Source: Amaranthus tricolor (Eukaryota; Streptophyta; Magnoliopsida; Caryophyllales; Amaranthaceae). Taken from it: DNA of 64,000 nt. The notes under the pieces were generated by a model, which saw only the letters and a program-made list of their open reading frames with translations, had not been told where the DNA came from and did not search any database. Position numbers and translations under genes: made by a program. The stretch covers positions 23,892,811-23,956,810 of the forward strand of contig NC_080056.1 in NCBI RefSeq assembly GCF_026212465.1. Direction: 5' to 3'. How positions within the stretch are numbered: the stretch's first letter is position 1; each line of letters starts with the position of its first letter. Below, piece by piece: positions 28,359 through 41,416 of this stretch.

Positions 28359-30871
28359 GTGCTAAGTTGCGTTATTGAGGTTTTTTTAGCGTTTATGGAA
28401 CTTCCTCGAATAAAGTGGTTCAAGCAAAGTTTGTTTGCCACAAAACTAGGAATACAAAACTATTTAGTGTATGTTATAGTGTTAAAATGGTTAGAATCAG
28501 TATCACTACTGATCTACTTGAAATTACGTGCTAAGTTTCGTTTTTAAGGTTTTTTTTTAGCGTTTTTGGCACTTTCTCGCACAAAGTGGTTCAAACATGT
28601 TTGTTTGGCACGAAACATGGCACACAACTTTATTTGGTATATATTATTGTTTTGATATGGTTAGAATCAAAAAAGATAGTTATATACTTGATATTACATG
28701 CTAAGTTGCGTTTTAAGGTTTTTTTTAGCGTTTTTAGTACTTTGTCGTATAAACTGGTTCAAACTTGGTTTGTTTGCGACGAAAGTTGGCACACAACACC
28801 ATTTGGTTTAATTTTTTTTGCTGAAATGGTTCGAATCAATATTACATGCTAAGTTGCGTTTTTGAGGTTGTTCAGCGTTTTTTGCACTTTCTCGCACAAA
28901 GTGGTTCAAACTTGTTTTGTTTGGCACGAAACTTAGCACACAATACAATTTGTTATATTTTATTGTGTTTAAATGGTTAGAATCGAAAACAATAGACATA
29001 TGCATGAAATTACATGCGAAGTTACGTTTTTGAGGTTGTTTAGCGTTTTTAGCACTTTCTCGCATAAAGTGTTTCAAACTTGGTTTACTTCCACAAAACA
29101 TGGTACACAACACTATTTGGTATATTCTATTATTTTGAAATGGTTATACTCAAAAAAGATAGTCATATGCTTGAAACTACGTGCAAAGTTACATTTTTGA
29201 AGTTTTTTTTAGCATTTTTGGCACTTTCTCGCATAAAGTGGTTCAAATTTGGTTTGTTTGGCACGAAACATGGCACACATTACAATTTATTATATGTTAT
29301 TGTGTTGAAATGGTTAGAATCGAAAACAATAGACATACGCTTGAAATTACATGCGAAGTTGCATTTTTGAGGTTGTTTAGCATTTGTGGCATTTTCTCGC
29401 ATAAAGTGGTTCAAACTTGGTTTGTTTGGCACGAAACTCTGCACACAACATTATTTGGTATATTTTATTGCTATGAAATGGTTAGAATCAAAAAAGATAG
29501 TCATATGCTTGAAATTACGTGCTATGCTGCGTTTTTGAGGTTTTTTTAGTGTTTTTAGCCATTTCTCGAATAAAGTGGTTCAAACTTAGTTTATTTGACG
29601 CAAAACATGGCACACAACACTATTTGGTATACCTTATTGTGTGGAATTGGTTAGACTATAAAAATATAGTCATATAATTGAAACTACGTGCAAAGTTAGT
29701 TTTTGAAGTTTCTTTAGCAATTTTTGCACTTTCTCACATAAAGTGGTTAAAACTTGGTTTGTTGGCGACGAAACTAGGCATACAAAACTATTTAGTATAT
29801 ATTATTGTGTTCAAAAGGTTATAATTATTATGATTAGTCATGTGCTTGAAATTACATGCGAAGTTGCGTGTTTGAGGTTTTTTAGCTTTTTTGGCATTTT
29901 CTCGAATAAAGTGGTGCGAACTTGGTTGGTTTGGCACGAAACTCTGCACACAACACTATTTGGTATATGTTATTGGTTTGAAATGCTTGAAATCATAATA
30001 AATAGTCATATGCTGTAAATTACGTGCTAGGTTTTTTTTTTGAGGTTTTTTTTAGCGCTTTTGGCACTTTCTCGAATAAAGTGGTTCAAACTTAATTTGT
30101 TTGACACAAAACAACGCACACAACACTATTTGGTATATGTTAATGTTTTGAAAAGGTTAGAATGAAAATAAATACTCAAATGCATGAAATTACGACCTAA
30201 GTTGCGTTTTTGAGTTTTTTTTAACGTTTTAGGCACTTTCTCGAATAATGTGGTTCAAACTTGGTTTGTTTAGCGCGAAAAAGGGCACACAAACCTATTT
30301 GGTATATATTATTTTTTTGAAATTGTTAGACTCAAAAAAGATAGTCATATGCTTGAATTTACGTGCTAAGTTATGTTTTTATGGTTTTTTTTAGCGTTTG
30401 TAGCACTTTCTCGTACAAAGTGGTTCAAACATGGTTTATTTGCTACGAAACTAGGCATACACAACTATTTAGTATATGTTATTGCGTTTAAATAGTTAGA
30501 ATTAGTAACAATAGTCATAGGCTTGAAATTACGTGCTAAGGTTCCTTTTTAAGGTTTTTTTTTAGCGTTTTTGGCACGTTATCGCACAAAGTAGTTCAAA
30601 CTTTGTTTTTTTGGCACGAAACGAGGCATACAACACTATTTTGTAAATATTATTGTGTTCAAATGTTTAGAATCAAAAAAGATAGTCATATGCTTGAGAT
30701 TACGTGCTAAGTTGCGTTTTTAAGGTTTTTTTAGCGTTTTTAGTACTTTCTCGCATAAAGTGGTTCAAACTTGGTTAGTTTACCACTAAACTTGGCACAC
30801 AACACTATTTGGTATATGTTATTGTGTTGAAATGGTTAGCAACAAAAAAATAATCATAGGCTTGAAATTAC
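28359..30871 (+). repeat. HOR unit, 15 monomers, 2513 bp
   Basis: Last shortened unit, with the junction at about 28933. It shares GCATTTGTGGCATT (near 29381) with the unit about 5022 bp upstream. It shares GTTAGTTTTTGAAG and GTGGTGCGAAC (near 29696 and 29911) with the unit about 2.5 kb upstream. Confidence 0.88.
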
Positions 30872-33800
30872 GTGCTAAGTTGCGTTATTGAGGTTTTTTT
30901 AGCGTTTATGGAACTTCCTCGAATAAAGTGGTTCAAGCAAAGTTTGTTTGCCACAAAACTAGGAATACAAAACTATTTAGTGTATGTTATAGTGTTAAAA
31001 TGGTTAGAATCAGTATCACTACTGATCTACTTGAAATTACGTGCTAAGTTTCGTTTTTAAGGTTTTTTTTAGCGTTTTTGGCACTTTCTCGCACAAAGTG
31101 GTTCAAACATGTTTGTTTGGCACGAAACATGGCACACAACTTTATTTGGTATATATTATTGTTTTGATATGGTTAGAATCAAAAAAAATAGTTATATACT
31201 TGATATTACATGCTAAGTTGCGTTTTAAGGTTTTTTTTAGCGTTTTTAGTACTTTGTCGTATAAACTGATTCAAACTTGGTTTGTTTGCGACGAAAGTTG
31301 GCACACAACACCATTTGGTTTAATTTTTTTTGCTGAAATGGTTCGAATCAATATTACATGCTAAGTTGCGTTTTTGAGGTTGTTCAGCGTTTTTTGCACT
31401 TTCTCGCACAAAGTGGTTCAAACTTGTTTTGTTTGGCACGAAACTCTGCACACAACACTATTTGGTATATGTTATCGTGTTTAAATGGTTAAAATCAAAA
31501 AAGATAGTCATATGCTTCAAAAATTACGTGCTAAGTTTCGTTTTAAAGTTTTTTTTTTGCATTATTCACTCTTCTCGCATAAAGTGGTTCAAACTTGGTT
31601 TTTGCCACAAAACTTGATACACAACATTATTTGGTATATTCTATTGGTTTGAAATGGATAGAATCAAAAAATATAGTCATATGCTTGAAACTTCGTGCAA
31701 AGTTACATTTTTGAAGTTTTTTTAGCATTTTTGGACTTTCTCGCATAAAGTGCTTCAAACTTGGTTTCTTTGGCACGAAACTTGGCACATGATTAAATTT
31801 GTTATATATTATAGTGTTTAAATAGTTGGAATCGAAAATAATAGACATATGCATGAAATTACATGCGAAGTTGCATCTTTGACGTTGTATAGCATTTTTG
31901 GCACTTTCTCGCACAAAGTGGTTCAAACTTGCTTAGTCTACCATGAAACTTGGCACACAACACCATTTGGTATATTTTTTTGTGTTGAAATGGTTAAAAT
32001 CAATAACAATAGTCATATGCATGAAAATACGTACAAAGTTGGGTTTTTGAGGTTTTTTGAGCATTTTTTACACTTTCTCGCATAAAGTGGTGCAAACTCG
32101 GTTTGTTTGGTATGAGACTTGGCACACAACAATATTTTGTATATGTTATAATTTTAAAATGTTTAGAATCAAAAACAATAGTCATATGTTTGAAATTACG
32201 TGCGTTTTTGAGGTTTTTTTTAGTGTTTTTAGCACTTTCTCGAATAAAGTAGTTCAAACATGGTTTATTTATCACGAAACATGACACACAACACTATTTG
32301 GTATACCTTTTTGTGTTGAATTGGGTAGACTAAAAACAGATAGTCATATGCTTGAAACTACGTGCAAAGTTACGTTTTTGAAGTTTTTTTAGCATTTTTG
32401 GCACTTTCTCGCATAAAGTGGTTCAAACTTAGTTTGTTTGGCACGACACTTAGCACACAATACAATTTGTTATATTTTATTGTGTTTAAATGGTTAGAAT
32501 CGAAAACAATAGACATATGCATGAAATTACATGCGAAGTTGCGTTTTTGAGGTTGTTTAGCATTTTTAGCACTTTCTCGCATAAAGTGTTTCAAACTTGG
32601 TTTACTTCCACAAAACAAGGTACACAACACTATTTGGTATATTCTATTATTTTGAAATGGTTATACTCAAAAAAGATAGTCATATGCTTGAAACTATGTG
32701 CAATGTTACATTTTTGAAGTTTTTTTTAGCATTTTTGGCACTTTCTCGCATAAAGTGGTTCAAATTTGGTTTGTTTGGCACGAAACATGGCACACATTAC
32801 AATTTATTATATGTTATTGTGTTGAAATGGTTAGAATCGAAAACAATAGACATACGCTTGAAATTACATGCGAAGTTGCATTTTTGAGGTTGTTTAGCAT
32901 TTTTGGCATTTTCTCGCATAAAGTGGTTCAAACTTGGTTTGTTTGGCACGAAACTCTGCACACAACATTATTTGGTATATTTTATTGCTATGAAATGGTT
33001 AGAATCAAAAAAGATAGTCATATGCTTGAAATTACGTGCTATGCTGCGTTTTTGAGGTTTTTTTAGTGTTTTTAGCCATTTCTCGAATAAAGTGGTTCAA
33101 ACTTAGTTTATTTGACGCAAAACATGGCACACAACACTATTTGGTATACCTTATTGTGTGGAATTGGTTAGACTATAAAAATATAGTCATATAATTGAAA
33201 CTACGTGCAAAGTTATTTTTTGAAGTTTCTTTAGCAATTTTCGCACTTTCTCACATAAAGTGGTTAAAACTTGGTTTGTTGGCGACGAAACTAGGCATAC
33301 AAAACTATTTAGTATATATTATTGTGTTCAAAAGGTTATAATTATTATGATTAGTCATGTGCTTGAAATTACATGCGAAGTTGCGTGTTTGAGGTTTTTT
33401 AGCTTTTTTGGCATTTTCTCGAATAAAGTGGTTCGAACTTGGTTGGTTTGGCACGAAACTCTGCACACAACACTATTTGGTATATGTTATTGGTTTGAAA
33501 TGCTTGAAATCATAATAAATAGTCATATGCTGTAAGTTACGTGCTAGGTTTTTTTTTTGAGGTTTTTTTAGCGCTTTTGGTACTTTCTCGAATAAAGTGG
33601 TTCAAACTTAATTTGTTTGACACAAAACAACGCACACAACACTATTTGGTATATGTTAATGTTTTGAAAAGGTTAGAATGAAAATAAATACTCAAATGCA
33701 TGAAATTACGACCTAAGTTGCGTTTTTGAGTTTTTTTTAACGTTTTAGGCACTTTCTCGAATAATGTTGTTCAAACTTGGTTTGTTTAGCGCGAAAAAGG

Positions 33801-34385
33801 GCACACAAACCTATTTGGTATATATTATTTTGTTGAAATTGTTAGACTCAAAAAAGATAGTCATATGCTTGAATTTACGTGCTAAGTTATGTTTTTATGG
33901 TTTTTTTAGCGTTTGTAGCACTTTCTCGTACAAAGTGGTTCAAACATGGTTTATTTGCTACGAAACTAGGCATACACAACTATTTAGTATATGTTATTGC
34001 GTTTAAATAGTTAGAATTAGTAACAATAGTCATAGGCTTGAAATTACGTGCTAAGGTTCCTTTTTAAGGTTTTTTTTAGCGTTTTTGGCACGTTATCGCA
34101 CAAAGTAGTTCAAACTTTGTTTTTTTGGCACGAAACGAGGCATACAACACTATTTTGTAAATATTATTGTGTTCAAATGTTTAGAATCAAAAAAGATAGT
34201 CATATGCTTGAGATTACGTGCTAATTTGCGTTTTTAAGGTTTTTTTAGCGTTTTTAGTACTTTCTCGCATAAAGTGGTTCAAACTTGGTTAGTTTGCCAC
34301 TAAACTTGGCACACAACACTATTTGGTATATGTTATTGTGTTGAAATGGTTAGCAACAAAAAAATAATCATAGGCTTGAAATTAC
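30872..34385 (+). repeat. HOR unit, 21 monomers, 3514 bp
   Basis: The full 21-monomer form returns after the shortened block. At the deletion site (about 31443) the normal CTCTGCACAC continuation is present, and the six monomers missing from the previous four units follow. It shares GGCACGACACTTAGC (near 32441) with the unit at 10277. Confidence 0.88.
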
Positions 34386-35110
34386 GTGCTAAGTTGCGTT
34401 ATTGAGGTTTTTTTAGCGTTTATGGAACTTCCTCGAATAAAGTCGTTCAAGCATGTTTTGTTTGCCACAAAACTAGGAATACAAAACTATTTAGTGTATG
34501 TTATAGTGTTAAAATGGTTAGAATCAGTATCACTACTGATCTACTTGAAATTACGTGCTACGTTTCATTTTTAAGGTTTTTTTTAGCATTTTTGGCACTT
34601 TCTCGCACAAAGTGGTTCAAACATGTTTGTTTGGCACGAAACATGGCACACAACTTTATTTGGTATATATTATTGTTTTGATATGGTTAGAATCAAAAAA
34701 GATAGTCATATACTTGATATTACGTGCTAAGTTGCGTTTTTAACGTTTTTTTAGCGTTTTTAGTACTTTGTCGTATAAACTGGTTCAAACTTGGTTTGTT
34801 TGCGACGAAAGTTGGCACACAACACCATTTGGTATAATTTTTTTTGCTGAAATGGTTCGAATCGAAATTACATGCTCAGTTGCGTTTTTGAGGTTGTTCA
34901 GCGTTTTTTGCACTTTCTCGCACAAAGTGGTTCAAACTTGTTTTGTTTGGCACGAAACTCTGCACACAACACTATTTGGTATATGTTATTGTGTTGAAAT
35001 GGTTAAAATCAAAAAAGATAGTCATATGCTTGAAATTACGTGCTAAGTTTCGTTTTTAAGTTTTTTTTTTTGCATTATTAGCTCTTCTCGCATAAAGTGG
35101 TTCAAACTTG
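34386..35110 (+). repeat. HOR array edge, partial unit
   Basis: The last recognisable HOR order: anchor monomer, then the next monomers up to the CATTATT...CTCTTCTCG monomer near 35073. The following monomer (from about 35115, with ACTTGTCACTCAACACC) no longer matches the expected HOR position, so regular order ends here. Confidence 0.78.
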
Positions 35111-37249
35111 GTTTGTTTGCAACGAAACTTGTCACTCAACACCATTTGGTATATTTTATTTTGCTGAAATGATTCGAATCGAAAAAAATAGTCATGTTCT
35201 TGAAACTACGTGCAAAGTTAGGTTTTTGAAGTTTTTTTAGTATTTTTGCCACTTTCTCGAATATAGTGGTTTAATCATGGTTTTTTAGAATATAAAACAT
35301 TAGTCATATGCTTGAAATTACGTGCTAAGTTACGTTTTTGAGTTTTTTTAGCGTTTTTGGCACTTTCTCGAAAATAGTGTTTCAAACATGGTTTATTTGC
35401 CACAAAACTAGGCATACAAAACTATTTAATATATGTTACTGTGTTGAAATGGTCAGAATCAGTAACCATAGTCATATGCTTAATATTACGTGCTAAGTTA
35501 CCTTTTTCAGGTTTTTTTTTTGCGTTTTTGGCACTTTCTCGCACAAAGTTGTTCAATCTTGGTTTGTTTGCCATGAAACTTGGCACACAACACTATTTGG
35601 TATATATTATTGTGTTGAAATGGTTAGAGACCAAACAAATAATCATATGCTTCAAATTACGTGCTAAGTTGCGTTTTTGAGGATTTTTTTGTGTTTTTGG
35701 CACTTTCTCGAATAAAGTGGTTGAAACATGTTTATTTTCCAAGAAACTAGGGATACAAAACTATTAGGTATATGTTATTGTGTTGAAATGGTTAGAATCA
35801 GTAACTATAATCATATGCTTAAAATTACGCGATAAGTTGCCTTTTAATGGTTTTTTTTAGCGTTTTTGACACTTTCTAGCACAAAGTGGTGCAAACTTGG
35901 TTTGTTTGGCACGGAACATGGCACACCACACTATTTGGTATATATATTATTGTGTTGAAATAGTTATAATCATAAACAACAGTCATATGCTTGAAATTAC
36001 GTGCTAAGTAGCCCTTTTTTGGTTTTTTTTAGCGTTTTTATCACTTTCTCGCATAAAGTGGTTCAAACTTGGTTTCTTTGTCCAAAACTTGGCACACAAC
36101 ACTATTTGGTGTATTTTATTGTGTTGAAATTCTTAGAATCGAAAACAATAGTCATATGCTTGAAACAACGTGCATAGTTGCGTTTTTGAGATTTTCTTAG
36201 CATTTTTGGCACTTTCTCGATTAAAGTGGTTCAATCATGGTTTGTTTGCCATGCAACTTGGCACGCAACACTATTTGTTATATGTTTTTGTGTTGAAATG
36301 GTTAGAATCGAAAACATTAGACATATGCTTGAAATTACATGCGAAGTTGCGTTTTTGAGGTTTTTTTAGCGTTTTTGGCACTTTCTCGCTTAAAGTGGTG
36401 AAAACTTGGTTGGTTTTGCACAAAACTTGGCACACAACACTATTTTGTATATGTTATTGTGTTGAAATAGTTAGAATCAAAAACAATAGTCATTTGCTTG
36501 AAATTAGGTGCTAGGTTGCGTTTTTGAGGTTTTTTAGCGTTTTTTTGCACTTTCTCGAATAAAGTGGTTCAATCATGGTTTGTTTGCCATAGAGCTAGGC
36601 ACACAACTCTATTTGGCATATAATATCATTTTCAAATGGTTGGAATAAAACTCAATAGTCATATGCTTTAAATTACGTGCTAAGTTGCATTTTTGAGGGT
36701 TTTTTAGCGTTTTTGGAACTTTCTCGAATAAAGTGGTTCAAACTTGGATTTTTTGGCACGAAACATGGAACACAACACTATTTGGTATATATAATTGTGT
36801 TAGAATCAAAAAGCATATTGATATGCTTAAAATTACGTGCTTAGTTGCGTTTCTGAGGTTTTTTTAGCATTTTTGGCACTTTCTCGAATACAGTGGTTCA
36901 ATCATGGTTTGTTTGCCACGAAACTAGGCACATAACACTATTTGGCATATGTTAATGTTTTGAAATGGTTAGAATAAAAAACAATAGTCATATGCTTGAA
37001 ATTACGTGCTAAGTTTCGTTTTTGAGGTTTTTATAGTGTTTTTGACACTTTCTCGAATGCAGTGGTTCAAACAAGGTTTGTTTGCCACGAAAATAGGCAC
37101 ACAACACTATTTGACATACGTTATTATTTTAAAATGGTTAGAATCAAAAACAATAGTGATATGCTTTAAATTAGGTGCTAAGTTGCGTTTTTGAGGTTTT
37201 TTTAGCGTTTTTGGCACTTTTTCGAATATAGTGGTTCAAACATGGTTTG

Positions 37250-39763
37250 TTTGCCACGAAACTAGGAATAAAAAAACTATTGAGTATATGCTATCATGTT
37301 GAAATGGTTAAAATTAGTAAAAATAGTCATATGTTATAAATTACGTGCTAAGTTGCCTCTTTAAGGTTTTTTTTTAGCGTTTTTGGTACTTTCTAGAATA
37401 AAATGGTTCAAACTTGGTTTGTTTGGCACGAAACTTGGCACACAACACTATTTGGTATACGTTATTGTCTTGAAATGATTAGAATCTAAAACAATAGTCA
37501 TATGCTTGAAATAACGTGCTAAATTGTGTTTTTGAGGTTTTTTTTAGCGTTTTTTGCACTTTGTCAAATAAAGTGGTTCAATCACGGTTTGTTTGGCACG
37601 AAACTTGGCAAACAGTATTTGGAATTTGTTATTTATTTTAAATGGTTGGAATCAAAAACAATAGTCATATGCTAGATATTACGTGCTAAGTTGCGTTTTT
37701 CAGGATTATAGCGTTTTTGGCACTTTCTCGAATGTAGTGGTTCAAAACTGTTTTGTTTGCCGCGAAACTAGGCACGTAAAACTATTTGGTATATGTTATT
37801 TTGTCAAATAAAGTTGTTCAATCACGGTTTGTTTCGCACGAAACTAGGCACACAACACTATTTGGCATATGTTATCGTTTTGAAATGGTTAAAATGAAAA
37901 ACAATAGTCATATGCTTAAAATTACCTGCTAAGTTGCGCTTTTGAGGTTTTTTTAGCGTTTTTAACACTTTCTCGAATAAAGTGGTTCAATCATGGTTTG
38001 TTTGCCACGAAAATAGGCACACAACACTATTTGGTATGTGTTATTGTTTTGAAATGGTTAGAATCAAAAACAATAGTCATAGGCTTGAAATTAGGTGCTA
38101 AATTATGTTTTTAAGGATTTTTTAGCGTTTGTTGCACTTTCTCGAAAATAGTGGTTCAAACATGGTTTGTTTGCCACGAAACTAGGCACACAACACTATT
38201 TGGCATATGTTATTGTTTTGAAATGGTTAGAATCAAAAACAATAGTGATATGCATGAAATAAGGTGCTAAGTTGCGTTTTTTGAGGTTTTTTTAGCGTTT
38301 TTGGCACTTTCTCGAATATAGTGGTTCAAACATGGTTTGTTTGCCACGAAACTAGGCATACAAAACTATTGAGTATATGTTATCGTCTTGAAATGGTTAG
38401 GATCAGTAACAATAGTCATATGCTATAAATTACGTGCTAAGTTGCCTTTTTTAGGTTTTTTTAAGCGTTTTTGGCGCTTTCTCGAATAAAGTGGTTCAAA
38501 CTTGGTTTGTTTGGCACGACACATGGCACACAACACTATTTGGTATATGTTATAGTCTTGAAATGGTTAGAATCTAAAACAATAGTCATATGCTTGAAAT
38601 AACGTGCTTAATTGTGTTTTTGAGATTTTTTTTACCGTTTTTCTCACTTTGTCTAATAAAGTGGTGAAATCTTGGTTGGTTTGGCACAAAACATGGCACA
38701 CAACACTATTTGGCATTTGTTATTTTTTTTAAAAGGTTGGAATCAAAAATAATAGTCATATGCTAGATATTACGTGCTAAGTTGCGTTTTTTCAGGATTA
38801 CAGCGTTTTTGGCACTTTCTCGAATATAGTGGTTCAAACATGGTTTGTTTGCCGCGAAACTAGGCACACAAAACTATTTGGTATATGTTATTTTGTTGAA
38901 ATGGTTAAAATCCGAAACTATAATGATATGCTTGAAACTACATACTAACTTGTGTTTCTGAGGTTTTTTTAGCGTTTTTGGTGCTTTCTCGCATAAATTG
39001 GTTGAAACATGGTTTGTTTGGCATGAAACTTGGCACACAACACTATTTGGTAGACATATTATTGTGTTGATATGAATAGAATCAAAATTAAAAGCCATAT
39101 GATTGAAATTACGTGCTAAGTTACCTTTTTCATTTTTTTAGCGTTTTTGGCACTTCTCGATTATAGTGGTTGAAATGGTTAGAATCGAAAACAATAGACA
39201 TATGCTTGAAATTACATGTTAAGTTGCATTTTTGAGGTTTTTTTAGCATTTTTTGTACTTTCTCGCATACAGTGGTGAAAACTTGGTTTGTTTGGCATAA
39301 AACTTGGCACACAACACTATTTGGTTTATGTTATCGTGTTGAAAAGGTTAGAATCTAAAACAATAGTCATATGCTTGATATAACGTGCTAAATTTCATTT
39401 TTGAGGTTTTTTAGCGTTTTTGGCACTTTGTCAAATAAAGGAGTTAAATCACGGTTTGTTTCACACGAGACTAGGCACAAACAACACTATTTGGCATATG
39501 TTATCGTTTTGAAATGGTTAGAATGAAAAACAATAGTCATATGCTTGAAATTACGTGCTAAGTTGCGTTTTTGAGGTTTTTTTTAGCATTTTTAACAATT
39601 TCTCGATTAAAGTGATTCAATCATGGTTTGTTTGACACGAAATTAGGCACGCAACACTATTTGGCATATGTTATAGTGGTTCAAACATGGTTTGTTTGCC
39701 ACGACACTAGGCATACAAAACAATTGCGTATATGTTATCGTCTTGAAATGGTTAGAATCAGTA
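37250..39763 (+). repeat. Degenerate higher-order period of about 1.09 kb in the flank
   Basis: Variant monomers recur in order at an offset of about 1090 bp. The ACTATTGAGTATATG variant occurs near 37275 and 38363. AATCTAAAACAATAGTC followed by AAATAACGTGCT occurs near 37484 and 38573. CAGGATTA.AGCGTTTTTGG occurs near 37702 and 38791. A third weaker echo of the first and second variants is seen near 39720 and 39352. This looks like an old, decayed higher-order unit of about six to seven monomers. Confidence 0.6.
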
Positions 39764-39771
39764 ACAATTGT
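39764..39771. repeat. Left target-site duplication of hAT element
   Basis: ACAATTGT, one base different from the right copy ACAATAGT. The right copy matches the undisturbed satellite. Confidence 0.8.
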
Positions 39772-41416
39772 TAGGGGTGTTCAAAACCAGATACCGGGTC
39801 GATCCGGTTCCGAAAAACCGGGTACCCGGTTTTCCGGATAGTTAAAATTATGTTCCGGATCCGACCCGGATTAAACCGGGTACCCGGTTTAAACCGGGTC
39901 GGAAACCGGATACCCGGTTTTGTTTTGTTTTTTTTTTTTTCCTTATTTCTTTTAACATTTTTTTTAAGTATATAATTCAAATAATATTAAAAAACTTAAT
40001 CAGTAAGAAAATAGACATGGTAATTGGTAACGATCGCAAAATAGATTTTACAGTAAGCTAAAATTATTGATACAATAGTCTAAAGTAATACAAGCGATTC
40101 AAAATTTGGAAGAAAAACTGAGAGTGCTTGAGGGATTGATGTTAAAAGTTACACTAATGGCGCCAATCTGCACTCTTAAATCATCCAAGGTCCAACAACA
40201 AACGATGCACAACAAGAACGCGAGGCTTCACAAATGCAATTAACTCATGGAAATTTACATTTGTCTCAGCTTTAGCTTCCCAGTTAACTCATGCAATTAA
40301 CTCATGTAAATTCACAAATGCAATTAAATTTACAAGAAATCTACACATGCCTAATCACCAAATATCAAGTCTACATTCCCAGTTCACATAATTTAAGTTG
40401 GAATTAACCCTAAATATAGTGTGAATCAGCAAGGAAAACTTAAACCAGCCAGAACAAAATTAGCACAATATTAGGTAAAATCATCCCTATATTGAAGAAG
40501 CCATCAAGAAATCGAGAAACAAAAAAAATCAGAAATACAAGCTATTGAACTCTCATAAAATATCCAACTTCATAAATAAAAATTTATGCACAATTGAACC
40601 TTTAAAAGAAAAACAAAGACACCATAAATAAAAATCAGAATAAATTTGTCTTCAAATCTGTGATCAAAACTACAGAATATTTTTCAACAAATGCTAAGGA
40701 ACTACCGAAAATCTAGATGGTGGAACCGATGGGTAAGAATCCATGTAGATCTTCAATTCACTACCGAAAATGGCAGATTAAATCTGTGTTCAAATAGAAA
40801 ATGGCAAAAAAAAAATTAAATAAGTACTAAAGAGTGAAGATGTTGTGTGACAAAATCGTTTAATGCGAAAATGGTGAAGAATTAAGATAACGAAATCGAA
40901 AATGGAAAAAAAGAAATTTAAATACGTACTGAAGAAGAAGAACAAGAACTGAAGAAGAAGATGGCAAAAAAATTGAAACAAACTTCCCCAATTAAAGATG
41001 ACGGCGTGAATGGTGAAGGAGGAAGAAGGCAAGCAGCAGCCAGCAAGCAGCAAGAATGAAGGAGGAAGAAGAAGCCAAGAAAGAATATGGAATCGCGAAT
41101 AGGAGGAAGAAGAAGGAAGAAGATTGGAATAGGAGGTGGCCCAGTTTAAGAAATCTGATACATTAAGTCATTTTTCGGGTTTGCAATTTCATTTTTCACA
41201 TTTAAAAAAAAGGAAAAAAAAAACTCAAACCGGATACCGGGTACCCGGTTTTCCAAAATTCGCGATCCGTATCCGACCCGAATACCCGGTTTTAAAACCG
41301 GGTACCCGACCCGAAATATCCGAATTTGGAAAACTGGGTAATTTACCCGGTTTTTAAAATCGAAAAACGGGTTTTCGGATCGGGTTTTCGAAACCGGATA
41401 TTTTTGAACACCCCTA
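39772..41416. mobile_element. Non-autonomous hAT-type DNA transposon inside the satellite
   Basis: A 1645-bp insert whose ends are inverted: TAGGGGTGTTCAAAA at the left, and the reverse complement of TAGGGGTGTTCAAAAA at the right. It is flanked by an 8-bp duplication, ACAATTGT on the left and ACAATAGT on the right (one mismatch). The intact satellite has GTAACAATAGTC at this point. An 8-bp duplication is typical of hAT transposons. Both subterminal regions are packed with ACCCGG and the palindrome GGGTACCC. The middle (about 39990-41100) is AT- and purine-rich, and I find no transposase reading frame, so the element is non-autonomous. Confidence 0.85.

Larger units (their letters stand above)
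1..35110 (+). repeat. Centromere-type satellite, higher-order repeat (HOR) array
   Basis: A head-to-tail array of monomers of about 168-169 bp, all in one orientation and continuing past the left window edge. Each monomer carries the same ordered blocks: ATAGTCATATGCTTGAAATT, ACGTGCTAAGTTGCG, a run of phased T-tracts, CACTTTCTCG, ATAAAGTGGTTCAAAC, GGCACGAAAC, CACACAACACTATTTGGTAT and GAAATGGTTAGAATC. Neighbouring monomers differ clearly, but a set of 21 recurs almost unchanged about every 3.52 kb. Using the variant GCGTTATTGAGG as anchor, successive copies lie at 3236, 6760, 10277, 13787, 17310, 20828, 23337, 25849, 28359, 30872 and 34386. The spacing is 3510-3524 bp, except for four units of 2509-2513 bp. 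Such HORs are known from primate alpha satellite and some plant centromeres; centromere function here is inferred. No gene is supported inside. Confidence 0.93.

Noticed and set aside
1..35110. CENP-B box in the satellite
   Set aside because: The monomer has no sequence matching the TTCG....A..CGGG pattern; the TTCGAA in one monomer lacks the CGGG half.
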